Source: Verrucomicrobiota bacterium (GTDB taxonomy: Bacteria > Verrucomicrobiota > Verrucomicrobiia > Verrucomicrobiales > Akkermansiaceae). Taken from it: 45,214 nt of DNA. The position numbers and the translations under genes were made by a program. The notes beneath the pieces are model-generated. The model was not told the origin of the DNA. It worked only from the letters and a program-made list of their open reading frames with translations, and made no database searches. Position 1 is the stretch's first letter; the number at the start of each line of letters is the position of its first letter. Shown here piece by piece: positions 1 through 6,602 of this stretch. The stretch covers positions 1 to 45,214 of the forward strand of contig RDYF01000017.1 of the NCBI GenBank assembly GCA_004293285.1, read 5' to 3'.

Positions 1-120
1 ACGCTGAAGGGCAAGAAAGTGCTGAAGTTGTGTTCCTTCATGCCGCATGACGAAGCGGAGGCTTTGGCCTTGCGGGCCTCGCAGTGGTTGGCGAAAGGGG
101 GGGGTAGCAGTGATCAGTGA
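1..120 (+). CDS. C-terminal end of an unidentified protein (partial, cut by window edge)
   Basis: Frame 1 is open from the first base to the TGA at 118-120 and encodes 39 residues. The piece is rich in Ala, Leu and Lys, with an amphipathic-looking stretch (EAEALALRASQWLA) followed by a Gly/Ser-rich tail. That looks like the normal end of a soluble protein rather than random translation, but it is too short to assign to a family. The stop codon directly abuts the heptamer tandem repeat starting at 121. No function is proposed. Confidence 0.4.
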   Translation, partial: TLKGKKVLKLCSFMPHDEAEALALRASQWLAKGGGSSDQ

Positions 121-162
121 GGAGATAGGAGATAGGAGATAGGAGATAGGAGATAGGAGATT
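121..162. repeat. Heptanucleotide tandem repeat, 6 x GGAGATA
   Basis: Six back-to-back copies of GGAGATA (the last ends in T) begin immediately after the stop codon of the upstream gene. A repeat of this kind can change copy number by replication slippage. Because it is outside any gene and not a multiple of 3, variation would not alter a protein. It is followed by GGATGTT and then by the long dispersed repeat. Confidence 0.9.
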
Positions 163-180
163 TTGGATGTTGGATTTGGG

Positions 181-401
181 TCTCACGCGAAGGCGCGAAG
201 ACACGAAGGTGGGAAGATGGGGAAAGACAGGGAGAGCCGTCGTCTCGGCGGCTGGGGCTTTTTTCGGGTTGTGGTTTGTCGAGGGGGATGAACGGTGCTT
301 TTTCTGAGATAAGATGGGCTGGGCCACACGGGGCATGGATTTTTGTGAGAGGCTTGGCGCTTGGAAAGACGCCGCCACGGAGGGTGGGTTTTTTGAGGGG
401 C
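181..401 (+). repeat. Long dispersed intergenic repeat, copy 1
   Basis: This block matches 1104-1321 and 2708-2853 almost base for base over more than 100 bp. It begins with TCTCACGCGAAGGCGCGAAG. It contains a hairpin with 8-bp arms (235-242 and 246-253, one G-T pair, loop TCT) that is followed after a short GGGGC by six T (259-264), so it could act as a terminator on the + strand. The part after about 322 differs from the other copies, but the module from 352 (GGCTTGGCGCTTGG) to about 401 is again shared with copy 2. No coding function is apparent. The rest of 402-604 up to the next gene holds nothing recognisable. Confidence 0.85.
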
Positions 402-604
402 TGTGATCCGAAAAATGAGATTGATCAACATCGGATCTAGCTCATAATGCGGGCATGGCGAGAGAAAAAAACATAACCTATGCTGCGACGGCGCAGGCGC
501 GCACTGCACGCCGTCGCGCCTCTTGGAATCTTGTTGTTGCCAATAGCTTTGACGAGGCGGAGGCGGAAACGCGAGTGCTCTCGAAAAACTCCGTGAACCA
601 TTTT

Positions 605-1054
605 ATGGCAAAGATCAAATTGGCGGCCGACTTCAAAGATTTCTTGAAATTGTGCCTGCAGAATGAAGTTCGCTTCCTCGTCATCGGCGGCTACGCTGTG
701 ATCCATCACTCGCGCCCGCGTTATACGGGAGATCTTGATGTGTGGATCGATTCTTCTCTGGATAATGCCAGACGTGTTGTCACCGTTTTGGAGGAATTCG
801 GATTCCCGCCTGAGACACTATCCACGGAGATGATCACTGATGGCAAAAAAATCATTCGGATGGGTTTCGAGCCTATGAGGCTAGAGCTTTTTACTAGTAT
901 CCCTGGCGTTGCATTCAACAGCTGCTACGAACGTAGGGACTTGGTGAAGATTGGTCGCATGCACGTGCCTTTTATTTCGCTGCAAGACTTAAAAATCAAC
1001 AAACTTGCCAGTGGCCGCCCCAAGGACCTACAAGACATGGAGGAGCTGCCTTAG
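605..1054 (+). CDS. Nucleotidyltransferase of the MNT/AbiEii-like (DUF6036-type) superfamily
   Basis: The 149-residue product has a pol-beta-type nucleotidyltransferase core: FLVIGGYAV (24-32) followed by TGDLDVWID (41-49), where Asp43 and Asp45 are the expected metal ligands. The C-terminal ASGRPKDLQDMEEL (134-147) is typical of small proteins of this group. Such proteins are often antitoxins or toxins in two-gene systems, or act on tRNA or proteins, but no HEPN partner is next to it. The frame is open to an ATG at 455, which would add 50 residues. That extension resembles no domain and lies in DNA with no other sign of coding, so the ATG at 605 is preferred. Long repeat copies lie on both sides. 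The family is fairly sure; the role is unknown. Confidence 0.75.
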   Translation: MAKIKLAADFKDFLKLCLQNEVRFLVIGGYAVIHHSRPRYTGDLDVWIDSSLDNARRVVTVLEEFGFPPETLSTEMITDGKKIIRMGFEPMRLELFTSIPGVAFNSCYERRDLVKIGRMHVPFISLQDLKINKLASGRPKDLQDMEELP

Positions 1055-1073
1055 TTCATGGAAGAGGGAAGAG

Positions 1074-1101
1074 GGATGTTGGATGTTGGATGTTGGATGT
1101 T
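1074..1101. repeat. Tandem repeat, 4 x GGATGTT
   Basis: Four exact copies of GGATGTT lie directly before the second long repeat. Single GGATGTT motifs also precede the repeat at 181 and the short relative at 6511, so this heptamer seems to be part of the repeat family's left edge. Confidence 0.9.
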
Positions 1102-1103
1102 GT

Positions 1104-1321
1104 TCTCACACGAAGGCGCGAAGACACGAAGGAGGGAAGATGGGGGGAGACAGGGAGAGCCGTCGTCTCGGCGGCTGGGGCTTTTTTCGGGTTGTGGTTT
1201 GTCGAGGGGGATGAACGGTGCTTTTTCTGAGATAAGATAGGCTGGGAGGCGGGGACGCCTCCGCTACGGAGGATGGGTTTTTTGAGGGGCTTGGCGCTTG
1301 GAAAGACGCCGCCACGGGGGG
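1104..1321 (+). repeat. Long dispersed intergenic repeat, copy 2
   Basis: This is the most complete copy. It starts with TCTCACACGAAGGCGCGAAG. The terminator-like hairpin is at 1158-1176 with a T-run at 1182-1187. A second palindrome, GGAGGCGGGGACGCCTCC, lies near 1245-1262 (7-bp arms, loop GGGA). It ends with the GGCGCTTGGAAAGACGCC module. It separates the nucleotidyltransferase gene from the zeta-like gene. 1322-1514 holds nothing further that I recognise, apart from the possible upstream start of the zeta-like gene at 1380. Confidence 0.85.
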
Positions 1322-1514
1322 CGCTTGACTGGGTCTGCGGAACAGGCTAAGGTGATGATGTCACGCGTAGGAAGAAGTTATGAAAGCGAAAGGTGTGAAG
1401 TTTATTTACATAAAATGCCTTACTTACACGAGCAACAGTAGGCCTGTTCTGAACTTCAATGGTGTCAAATCGAACGTTGTTTTACTTCTGATTGATGCAG
1501 AAAATGGAATCCAG

Positions 1515-2297
1515 ATGAAATTGCCCGCCAAGCCAGAATCCACGCTTGATCGAGATCAACGCAAAGCCTGGGAAGCGATGGTAACGCTTCTCCGTGATAC
1601 GGATCAGGCAGACCAGAGATACGACGCATTACCAGAGTCTCAAAATGGGCGAATCGTCAGCACGGACATTGCCCGCTATCTGGATTCCCGTTACGCGAAT
1701 ACGCCGCTTGGCAAAGTGCGCGATATTCAGCCGAGCTGGGATCTTGCCTGGCGCTATGCGCAGGACCGTTTTCGAAGAGAATTAGGAAAGAGGGGCAAAC
1801 GCAACATGGTGCGCTTCATGGCAGGAGGATGGGCCGCAGGGAAAACTCATGCTCTCGAGCATCATCAACCACCCGACCTCACCTGGGACGGAACTCTGGC
1901 CGATGCTCAATGGGCGGCGGAGATGATTGACTTGGCATTGGATCATCATTGGAGGGTAGAAATTGCCTATGTTTTTCGCGACATTGAACTCGCCTTTTAC
2001 GGATCTGTGGAGAGAGGCAAAGAAGAAGGTCGTTATGTTCCTCTGGAATCTTTGCCCAAAAGTCACGGAGATGCGCAACGATCGGTGCGGGATTTGGCGT
2101 TTCTCTATGCCGAGGAACAGAATGTTTCTTTCATCATGATGCACAATCTCGGGACAAAAAATGTGCCGTGTGAACCCAAAAAATTGGAAATAGTTGATCT
2201 TGCGCCCTCGGGTGCATTGTATTATAGTCATTCGTATGAAAGCTACTACGTTCAAGTCGCGGCTGAAATCAGCAAAAGTTCGGCTCAAGGCCGCTAG
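1515..2297 (+). CDS. Zeta-toxin-like P-loop kinase domain protein
   Basis: The product has 260 residues from the ATG at 1515. It contains MVRFMAGGWAAGKTHAL (98-114), a Walker A motif of the GxxxxGKT type. Asp-Gly-Thr follows at 125-127, and then VFRDIELAFYGSVERGKEEG (153-172) with VPLESLPKSHGDAQ after it. This order (P-loop, DGT, Arg/Gly-rich lid, VP...H) is that of zeta/PezT toxins, which phosphorylate UDP-N-acetylglucosamine or related substrates and block growth. No epsilon- or PezA-like antitoxin gene is adjacent. The frame extends up to an ATG at 1380 with a weak AGGA upstream; the 45 added residues resemble no domain, so 1515 is preferred. Activity is not implied, because many chromosomal members have other kinase roles. 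Confidence 0.65.
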   Translation: MKLPAKPESTLDRDQRKAWEAMVTLLRDTDQADQRYDALPESQNGRIVSTDIARYLDSRYANTPLGKVRDIQPSWDLAWRYAQDRFRRELGKRGKRNMVRFMAGGWAAGKTHALEHHQPPDLTWDGTLADAQWAAEMIDLALDHHWRVEIAYVFRDIELAFYGSVERGKEEGRYVPLESLPKSHGDAQRSVRDLAFLYAEEQNVSFIMMHNLGTKNVPCEPKKLEIVDLAPSGALYYSHSYESYYVQVAAEISKSSAQGR

Positions 2298-2439
2298 CGC
2301 TGACGGAATGCCGGTGAAGCTGACACGGAAGTGGAGTGAGCCAAGTGTCAAAGCGATGAAAAAGGCTCTGGAGGGTGGTAATCCTCATCAGTTATCGGTT
2401 AGGGATCGCGCGAGCGCGTCTTCCAGTGGTGCTCACTAG
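2236..2439 (+). CDS. Possible small basic protein overlapping the zeta-like gene
   Basis: A 67-residue frame starts at ATG 2236, inside the last 62 bases of the zeta-like gene but in another frame. Its N-terminal half is strongly basic (MKATTFKSRLKSAKVRLKAA) and is followed by KLTRKWSEPSVKAMKKALEGG, which reads like a short helical protein. Translational coupling to the toxin-like gene would be the arrangement expected for a small partner. I recognise no family, and its last residues look like run-on translation. It may be spurious. Confidence 0.3.
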   Translation: MKATTFKSRLKSAKVRLKAASADGMPVKLTRKWSEPSVKAMKKALEGGNPHQLSVRDRASASSSGAH

Positions 2440-2577
2440 TGAGCAACGAGGCGAATCTTGCACACGGTTCTTTTCATCACATCGCCCGAGAGCATTCGAC
2501 GCGATGTTTCACTGAATTTCCATTCCTAGCGCTAGTATCAAGGCGAAGGGAGGGTTGAAGAGTGAATGGTGAAAACG

Positions 2578-2636
2578 GCTGAAGGCTTGTAGGCCGTTTA
2601 GACAAAACTGCTGAAGGCTTGTAAGCCGTTTGGACA
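2578..2636. repeat. Two tandem 27-bp repeat units with palindromes
   Basis: GCTGAAGGCTTGTAGGCCGT (start of unit 1, 2578-2604) is repeated with few changes at 2610-2636; the period is 32 bp. Each unit can fold: AACGGC pairs with GCCGTT in the first, and GGCTT with AAGCC in the second. Further short palindromes (GCCCGAAGGGC, and GAAGCC with GGCTTC) follow up to about 2690. The whole stretch 2440-2950 has no gene. It consists of these repeats, the third copy of the long repeat and the leader of kup. Confidence 0.75.
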
Positions 2637-2707
2637 GGAGCGGAAGTGACGAGCCCGAAGGGCGAGAAGCCGTGGGGTGGCTTCGAGTCAATGGTGGAGA
2701 AGATGGG

Positions 2708-2853
2708 AGGTGGGAAGATGGGGAAAGACAGGGAGAGCCGTCGTCTCGGCGGCTGGGGCTTTTTTCGGGTTTTGGTTTGTCGAGGGGGATGAACGGTGCT
2801 TTTTCTGAGATAAGATAGGCTGGGAGGCGGGGACGCCTCCGCCACGGAGGGGG
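2708..2853 (+). repeat. Long dispersed intergenic repeat, copy 3
   Basis: This copy lacks the TCTCAC...CACGAAGG left part but repeats the rest of copies 1 and 2. It includes the hairpin with 8-bp arms at 2736-2754 followed by a T-run, and the GGAGGCGGGGACGCCTCC palindrome near 2822-2839. It closes the accessory stretch before the housekeeping gene kup. Confidence 0.85.
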
Positions 2854-2950
2854 AATTTTGGGGGTGTTTTTTGCGCTCGCCAAGTGGGAGGTGGGGATTT
2901 AGTTTTTGGGCGGTCTTGTGCTGCTGAGAGGTGAGCGGGACTTTTTCGAT

Positions 2951-4831
2951 ATGGGATCGGGCTTTGTTCAAAAGAAATCGGCACCCTGGGCGATGGCGCT
3001 GGGCGCGCTGGGAATTGTGTTTGGAGATATTGGCACGAGCCCTCTCTATGCGTTCCGTGAATGTTTTGCGGATGACGTGCCAGCGAGTGCGCAGAATTTG
3101 GGTGGGGCGGCTTCGCTGATTGTCTGGTCGATGATTTTGATTGTTTCGATCAAGTATGTGGCGCTGATTTTGCGGCTGGATAATAAGGGCGAGGGCGGGA
3201 TTTTGTCGTTATCGGCACTGGTGCGGGGCTCGCGTTTGGCGCAGGGGCTGCGGGATCAACAGTGGGTGTTTGCGGTGGGTCTGCTGGGCGGGGCTTTGAT
3301 TTATGCAGATGGCATGATTACGCCGGCGATCTCGGTGCTCTCTGCGGTGGAGGGTTTGACGGTGAAGGCACCGGAGTTGGGGGAATCGGTGGTGCCCATC
3401 GCGATGGGGATCATTGTGGCGATATTTGCGATTCAGCGCTTTGGCACGGGTCGGGTAGGAGTGTTGTTTGGGCCGGTGATTTTGTTGTGGTTTGTGGTTT
3501 TGGGTTTGTTGGGGGTGAAGTGGATTCTGGAGTGCCCGGCAGTGCTGTGGTCGCTCAATCCCTGGAACGGAGTGCATTTTCTGATCCGCGAGTCCTCGCA
3601 TGCTTTGCCGATTTTAGCAGCGGTGTTTCTGTCCGTGACGGGCGGTGAGGCTTTGTATGCGGACTTGGGGCACTTCTCGGCGCGGGCGATTCGCATGGCG
3701 TGGTTTTTCGTGGCTTTTCCAGGCTTGGCCTTGAACTACCTCGGTCAGGCGGCGTTGATGCAGGTGCGGCCGGAATCGACGCATTCGTTTTACAATCTGG
3801 TGCCGGAGGCGGGGATCTTGCCCTTGACCTTGCTGGCGACGGCGGCGGCGATCATTGCGAGTCAGGCTTTGATTTCGGGGGCCTTTTCCTTGACCTCGCA
3901 GGCGATTCAGCTGGGGCTGATGCCGCGCTTGCGCATGCTCTACACCTCGGCGACGGAAAAGGGGCAGGTGTATCTGCCGCCGGTGAATTGGTTTTTGATG
4001 TTGGCGTGCTTGTATTTGATCTCGCACTACGAGGAATCGAGCAAACTGGCGGCGGCGTATGGCATTTCCATTTCCTTAACCATGGCGGTGACGACGGTGT
4101 TGTTTTATCAGGCATCGCGTGCTGTGTGGGGGTGGTCGGCATGGAAGAGCAAGCTGGTGGCACTCGGTTTCCTATTGATCGATGTGGCATTTCTCTTGGC
4201 GAATGGCTCGAAAATTTTGCATGGTGGGTGGATGCCCCTGGTGGTGGCGGCGGTCATCATTTTCTTGATGACCACGTGGCGTTGGGGTCGGGCGCGCTTG
4301 GGCGTGCGGATGGAAAAAGCGTCCTTGCCTGCGCCGATGTTGATCCATGAGCTACAGCGGAAGAACATTCATCGGGTCTCCGGCACGGCGTTTTACATGT
4401 GTGGTAAGACGGGAGGCATTCCGTTGGCGTTATTGCACAATTTGAAGCACAACCAAGTGCTGCATGAGCGGGTGGTGTTATTGCATGTGGAGACCTTAGA
4501 TGCATCGCATGCGAGCGACGATGAGCGGAGTCGGATGGAGGATCTGGGCTTGGGCTTTGTGTTATTGCATCTGCGCTTTGGGTTTAGCGAAACGCCGAAC
4601 GTGCCGATGGCCTTGAAGCAGTGCTTAGCCGACGAGTGGCGCTACGAGCCGCAGAAGTCGACCTTTTTCCTGGGTCGAGAAACCTACGCGATGAGTCAGG
4701 GCTTGAGTGCTTGGGAGCGAGTGAGATTGGCGATTTTTGCGTGGATGACGCGCAACGCGACGCCGGCGACGGCCTACTTTTCCTTGCCGCCGTCGCGGGT
4801 GGTCGAGCTGGGGGCGCAAATTACTTTATAA
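2951..4831 (+). CDS. kup: Kup-family low-affinity potassium uptake transporter
   Basis: The 626-residue integral inner-membrane protein has the family length. FGDIGTSPLYAF (24-35) is the Kup/HAK/KT signature at the start of the first membrane segment, and NKGEGGILSLSALV is the second conserved motif. About twelve hydrophobic segments follow up to about residue 450, and then a roughly 170-residue soluble C-terminal domain. The family takes up K+ with protons. The start ATG at 2951 gives the usual short N-terminus; an upstream in-frame start at 2906 would add 15 residues with no family support. The cupredoxin gene begins 16 bp after the stop and is probably cotranscribed. Confidence 0.96.
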   Translation: MGSGFVQKKSAPWAMALGALGIVFGDIGTSPLYAFRECFADDVPASAQNLGGAASLIVWSMILIVSIKYVALILRLDNKGEGGILSLSALVRGSRLAQGLRDQQWVFAVGLLGGALIYADGMITPAISVLSAVEGLTVKAPELGESVVPIAMGIIVAIFAIQRFGTGRVGVLFGPVILLWFVVLGLLGVKWILECPAVLWSLNPWNGVHFLIRESSHALPILAAVFLSVTGGEALYADLGHFSARAIRMAWFFVAFPGLALNYLGQAALMQVRPESTHSFYNLVPEAGILPLTLLATAAAIIASQALISGAFSLTSQAIQLGLMPRLRMLYTSATEKGQVYLPPVNWFLMLACLYLISHYEESSKLAAAYGISISLTMAVTTVLFYQASRAVWGWSAWKSKLVALGFLLIDVAFLLANGSKILHGGWMPLVVAAVIIFLMTTWRWGRARLGVRMEKASLPAPMLIHELQRKNIHRVSGTAFYMCGKTGGIPLALLHNLKHNQVLHERVVLLHVETLDASHASDDERSRMEDLGLGFVLLHLRFGFSETPNVPMALKQCLADEWRYEPQKSTFFLGRETYAMSQGLSAWERVRLAIFAWMTRNATPATAYFSLPPSRVVELGAQITL

Positions 4832-4847
4832 ACAAAACGAGAAAATC

Positions 4848-5288
4848 ATGAATGCTCAATGGTTAGGAATGTGGTTGTGCCTTGTGCCCGTGTTGGCGTG
4901 GGCGGCGCCGCAAAAAGTGGAGGTGACGGTGAACGATCAGATCCGCTACAGCACCAAAAAGATCGAGGCCAAGGTGGGAGTGCCGTTGGAAATCACCTTG
5001 CGGCATACGGGGAAAATTCCTAAGGCGAACATGTCCCACAACATGGTGATTGTGAAGCCGGGGTCGATGGTGGCAATGATTTCGGCGCGTTGTGTGGGGG
5101 CAAAAGACAAAAACTACGTGGCAGACGATGCCGATACCAAGTCGGCGATCGTTGTTGCTTCGCCGCAGATGGGACCTGGGGAGACGTATGTTTTGCGGTT
5201 CACGCCGACGCAGGCGGGGGAGTATCCCTTTTTGTGCACCTATCCGGGGCATTTTGGCGAGATGAACGGCGTGATTGTGGTGAAGTAG
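4848..5288 (+). CDS. Secreted azurin-like cupredoxin (type 1 blue copper protein)
   Basis: The product has 146 residues. Residues 1-19 form a signal peptide ending in AWA, so the mature protein is periplasmic. The type 1 copper ligands are visible: His64 in NMSHNMVI, then Cys130, His135 and Met139 in CTYPGHFGEM. The spacing and the overall 125-residue mature length fit azurin. Azurins carry single electrons between periplasmic redox proteins, often towards a terminal oxidase or a nitrite reductase; the partner here is unknown. It follows kup by 16 bp. The operon link with a potassium transporter does not suggest a shared function. Confidence 0.93.
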   Translation: MNAQWLGMWLCLVPVLAWAAPQKVEVTVNDQIRYSTKKIEAKVGVPLEITLRHTGKIPKANMSHNMVIVKPGSMVAMISARCVGAKDKNYVADDADTKSAIVVASPQMGPGETYVLRFTPTQAGEYPFLCTYPGHFGEMNGVIVVK

Positions 5289-5329
5289 GCGTAAATTTTT
5301 GAGATTTTTTGATTTTTTTGCGGGCGAGC

Positions 5330-5357
5330 TTGACATTTTTTTGAGATTCTCTATCTT
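5330..5357 (+). promoter_or_regulatory. Sigma-70-type promoter for rpmE2
   Basis: TTGACA at 5330-5335 is a perfect -35 box. After a 16-bp spacer rich in T, TATCTT at 5352-5357 serves as the -10 box. Transcription would start near 5364, about 31 bases before the rpmE2 start codon. Confidence 0.75.
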
Positions 5358-5365
5358 CGTCGCCC

Positions 5366-5384
5366 CGCGCGTTGGAACCGCGCG
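5366..5384 (+). promoter_or_regulatory. Hairpin in the rpmE2 leader
   Basis: CGCGCG at 5366-5371 and CGCGCG at 5379-5384 can pair around the loop TTGGAAC, right at the 5' end of the predicted transcript. It could stabilise the mRNA or take part in autogenous control by the ribosomal protein. That role is inference; only the palindrome is seen. Confidence 0.4.
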
Positions 5385-5394
5385 ACCTTGTTGT

Positions 5395-5664
5395 ATGAAA
5401 AGCAATCTTCACCCAAATTATCATCCTGTGGTTTTCGTTGACATGACCACTGGTGCTCGTGTGGTCACTCGCTCGACCAAGACCTCTGATCGCGTTGAAA
5501 ACATTGATGGCGTGGATCATTTTGTGATTACCGTGGGTATCACCTCGGACTCACACCCCTTCTTCACGGGTCAGAAGCAATTTGTGGATACCGAAGGTCG
5601 TATCGACAAGTTCCAGAAGCGTTTCGGTGCCTCCGTGCGCCGCGCGGCCAAGCCGAAGCTGTAA
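5395..5664 (+). CDS. rpmE2: 50S ribosomal protein L31, type B
   Basis: The 89-residue protein starts with MKSNLHPNYHPVVFVDMTTG and contains the L31 hallmarks SDSHPFFTGQKQFVDTEGRI and DKFQKRFG. It lacks the CxxC zinc-binding cysteines of type A L31 and has no Cys at all, which defines the zinc-free type B form. It is part of the large ribosomal subunit and contributes to the bridge with the small subunit. The gene has its own promoter (5330) and a strong terminator (5720), so it is a single-gene transcript. The ATG at 5395 gives the family N-terminus; longer in-frame starts run into the promoter. Confidence 0.97.
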   Translation: MKSNLHPNYHPVVFVDMTTGARVVTRSTKTSDRVENIDGVDHFVITVGITSDSHPFFTGQKQFVDTEGRIDKFQKRFGASVRRAAKPKL

Positions 5665-5719
5665 GGCTGTTGGGTTGGCATACTGCCGATTTTCTTTCTT
5701 GTTGTTTCATGTTGTTTTT

Positions 5720-5764
5720 CCATCTGTCTTTCCACCGCTGGGCGGGGAAGGGCAGATGGTTTTT
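5720..5764 (+). terminator. Rho-independent terminator after rpmE2
   Basis: A 14-bp stem (CCATCTGTCTTTCC with GGGGAAGGGCAGATGG, two G-T pairs, loop of about ten bases) is followed by five T at 5760-5764. It lies 55 bp after the rpmE2 stop and 31 bp before thiE, so thiE must have its own start or depend on read-through. Confidence 0.85.
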
Positions 5765-5795
5765 CGTGCAGAGATCTCTCGTATTAAGATAGCAA

Positions 5796-6419
5796 ATGAA
5801 ATCGAAACTGGCTGAGGCGCGCTTGTATGGCATTGTGGATTTGGGCTATGTGTCGGCAAACGCTGTGATTCAGGCGACGTACGAGCTTTGCGAGGGAGGG
5901 GTCGATATTCTGCAGCTGCGGGCCAAAAAGCAGAGTGAGGCCGAAATTTTATCGATGGCGCGGGAGATTGCGCCGATTTGTCGGCAATTTGGCATTCCCT
6001 TCATCGTTAATGATTTTCCGCGCATTGCGTGCGATGTCGATGCCGACGGCGTGCACATTGGTCAGGACGATGGTTCCTTGGCAGACGTGCGAAAAGTTGT
6101 GGGAGAGACGATGATCGTGGGGCGGTCGACGCATTCGCTAGAGCAAGCGCGAGCGGCGTGGCAGGAGGGTTTTGATTACTTGGGATTTGGCCCTTTGTAT
6201 CCGACGCCGACCAAGTTGGGTCGACCGGGGATTGGATTGGATGCGATTGCGGCGATGGAGCGAGAAATTGGGTCAAAGATTCCAGTGTTTTGCATTGGGG
6301 GAATCACCTTTGAGACACTGGACCAGGTGATCCGTGCTGGCGCGAGACGAGTGGTGATGGTGTCTGCATTGTTGCAGAGCAAAGACATCCGTGCTGCGGT
6401 GAAGAGTGTGAAGATCTGA
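5796..6419 (+). CDS. thiE: Thiamine-phosphate synthase
   Basis: The 207-residue TIM-barrel enzyme couples hydroxymethylpyrimidine pyrophosphate with the thiazole phosphate to give thiamine phosphate. The motifs are in the family order: ILQLRAK (39-44), VNDFPRIA (71-78), DGVHIGQDD (84-92), GRSTHS (109-114), YLGFGPLYPTPTK (128-140) and FCIGGI (165-170). These provide the pyrophosphate, Mg2+ and thiazole-phosphate contacts. The length is normal. No other thiamine gene is nearby and I see no TPP riboswitch in the short leader. The closely related TenI is less likely, because the pyrimidine-site motifs are intact. Confidence 0.93.
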   Translation: MKSKLAEARLYGIVDLGYVSANAVIQATYELCEGGVDILQLRAKKQSEAEILSMAREIAPICRQFGIPFIVNDFPRIACDVDADGVHIGQDDGSLADVRKVVGETMIVGRSTHSLEQARAAWQEGFDYLGFGPLYPTPTKLGRPGIGLDAIAAMEREIGSKIPVFCIGGITFETLDQVIRAGARRVVMVSALLQSKDIRAAVKSVKI

Positions 6420-6481
6420 AGAGGGGAGAGGGGAGGGAATTTTGGATCCTACTTCGCTCGTTGAGCTACGAAGGACAAGTT

Positions 6482-6560
6482 TTGGATGTTGGGATTGCTT
6501 TTTTTGGTGATCTCACACGAAGGCACAAAGGCACAAAGGCACGAAGGTGCGGGATGGGTG
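6482..6560. repeat. Short relative of the dispersed repeat, with GGCACAAA iterations
   Basis: TTGGATGTTGGGATT is followed by TCTCACACGAAGGC at 6511, the same left edge as repeat copies 1 and 2. Instead of the long module, only an 8-bp iteration (AGGCACAA, about three units) and a G-rich tail follow. The intergenic region 6420-6602 contains nothing else recognisable. Confidence 0.7.
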
Positions 6561-6602
6561 GAGGAGTAGGGGGGGGAGCTGTGAAGGGGGCTGGTGGGCT
6601 TT

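Noticed and set aside
121..162. CRISPR-like array
   Set aside because: Units of 7 bp without spacers form a simple tandem repeat; no cas gene is present.
183..509. Minus-strand open frames in all three long repeats that encode a shared peptide (YLRKSTVHPPRQ...KKPQPPRRRLS)
   Set aside because: The peptide is conserved only because the DNA repeat is. It is Pro/Arg-rich low complexity, with different flanks in each copy, and no start is shared.
455..604. Upstream start of the nucleotidyltransferase adding 50 residues
   Set aside because: The extension has no family resemblance and lies in non-conserved intergenic DNA; the domain starts right after the ATG at 605.
5665..5795. TPP riboswitch before thiE
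   Set aside because: The conserved CUGAGA and the second TPP-sensor helix are absent. The visible hairpin is a terminator after rpmE2.
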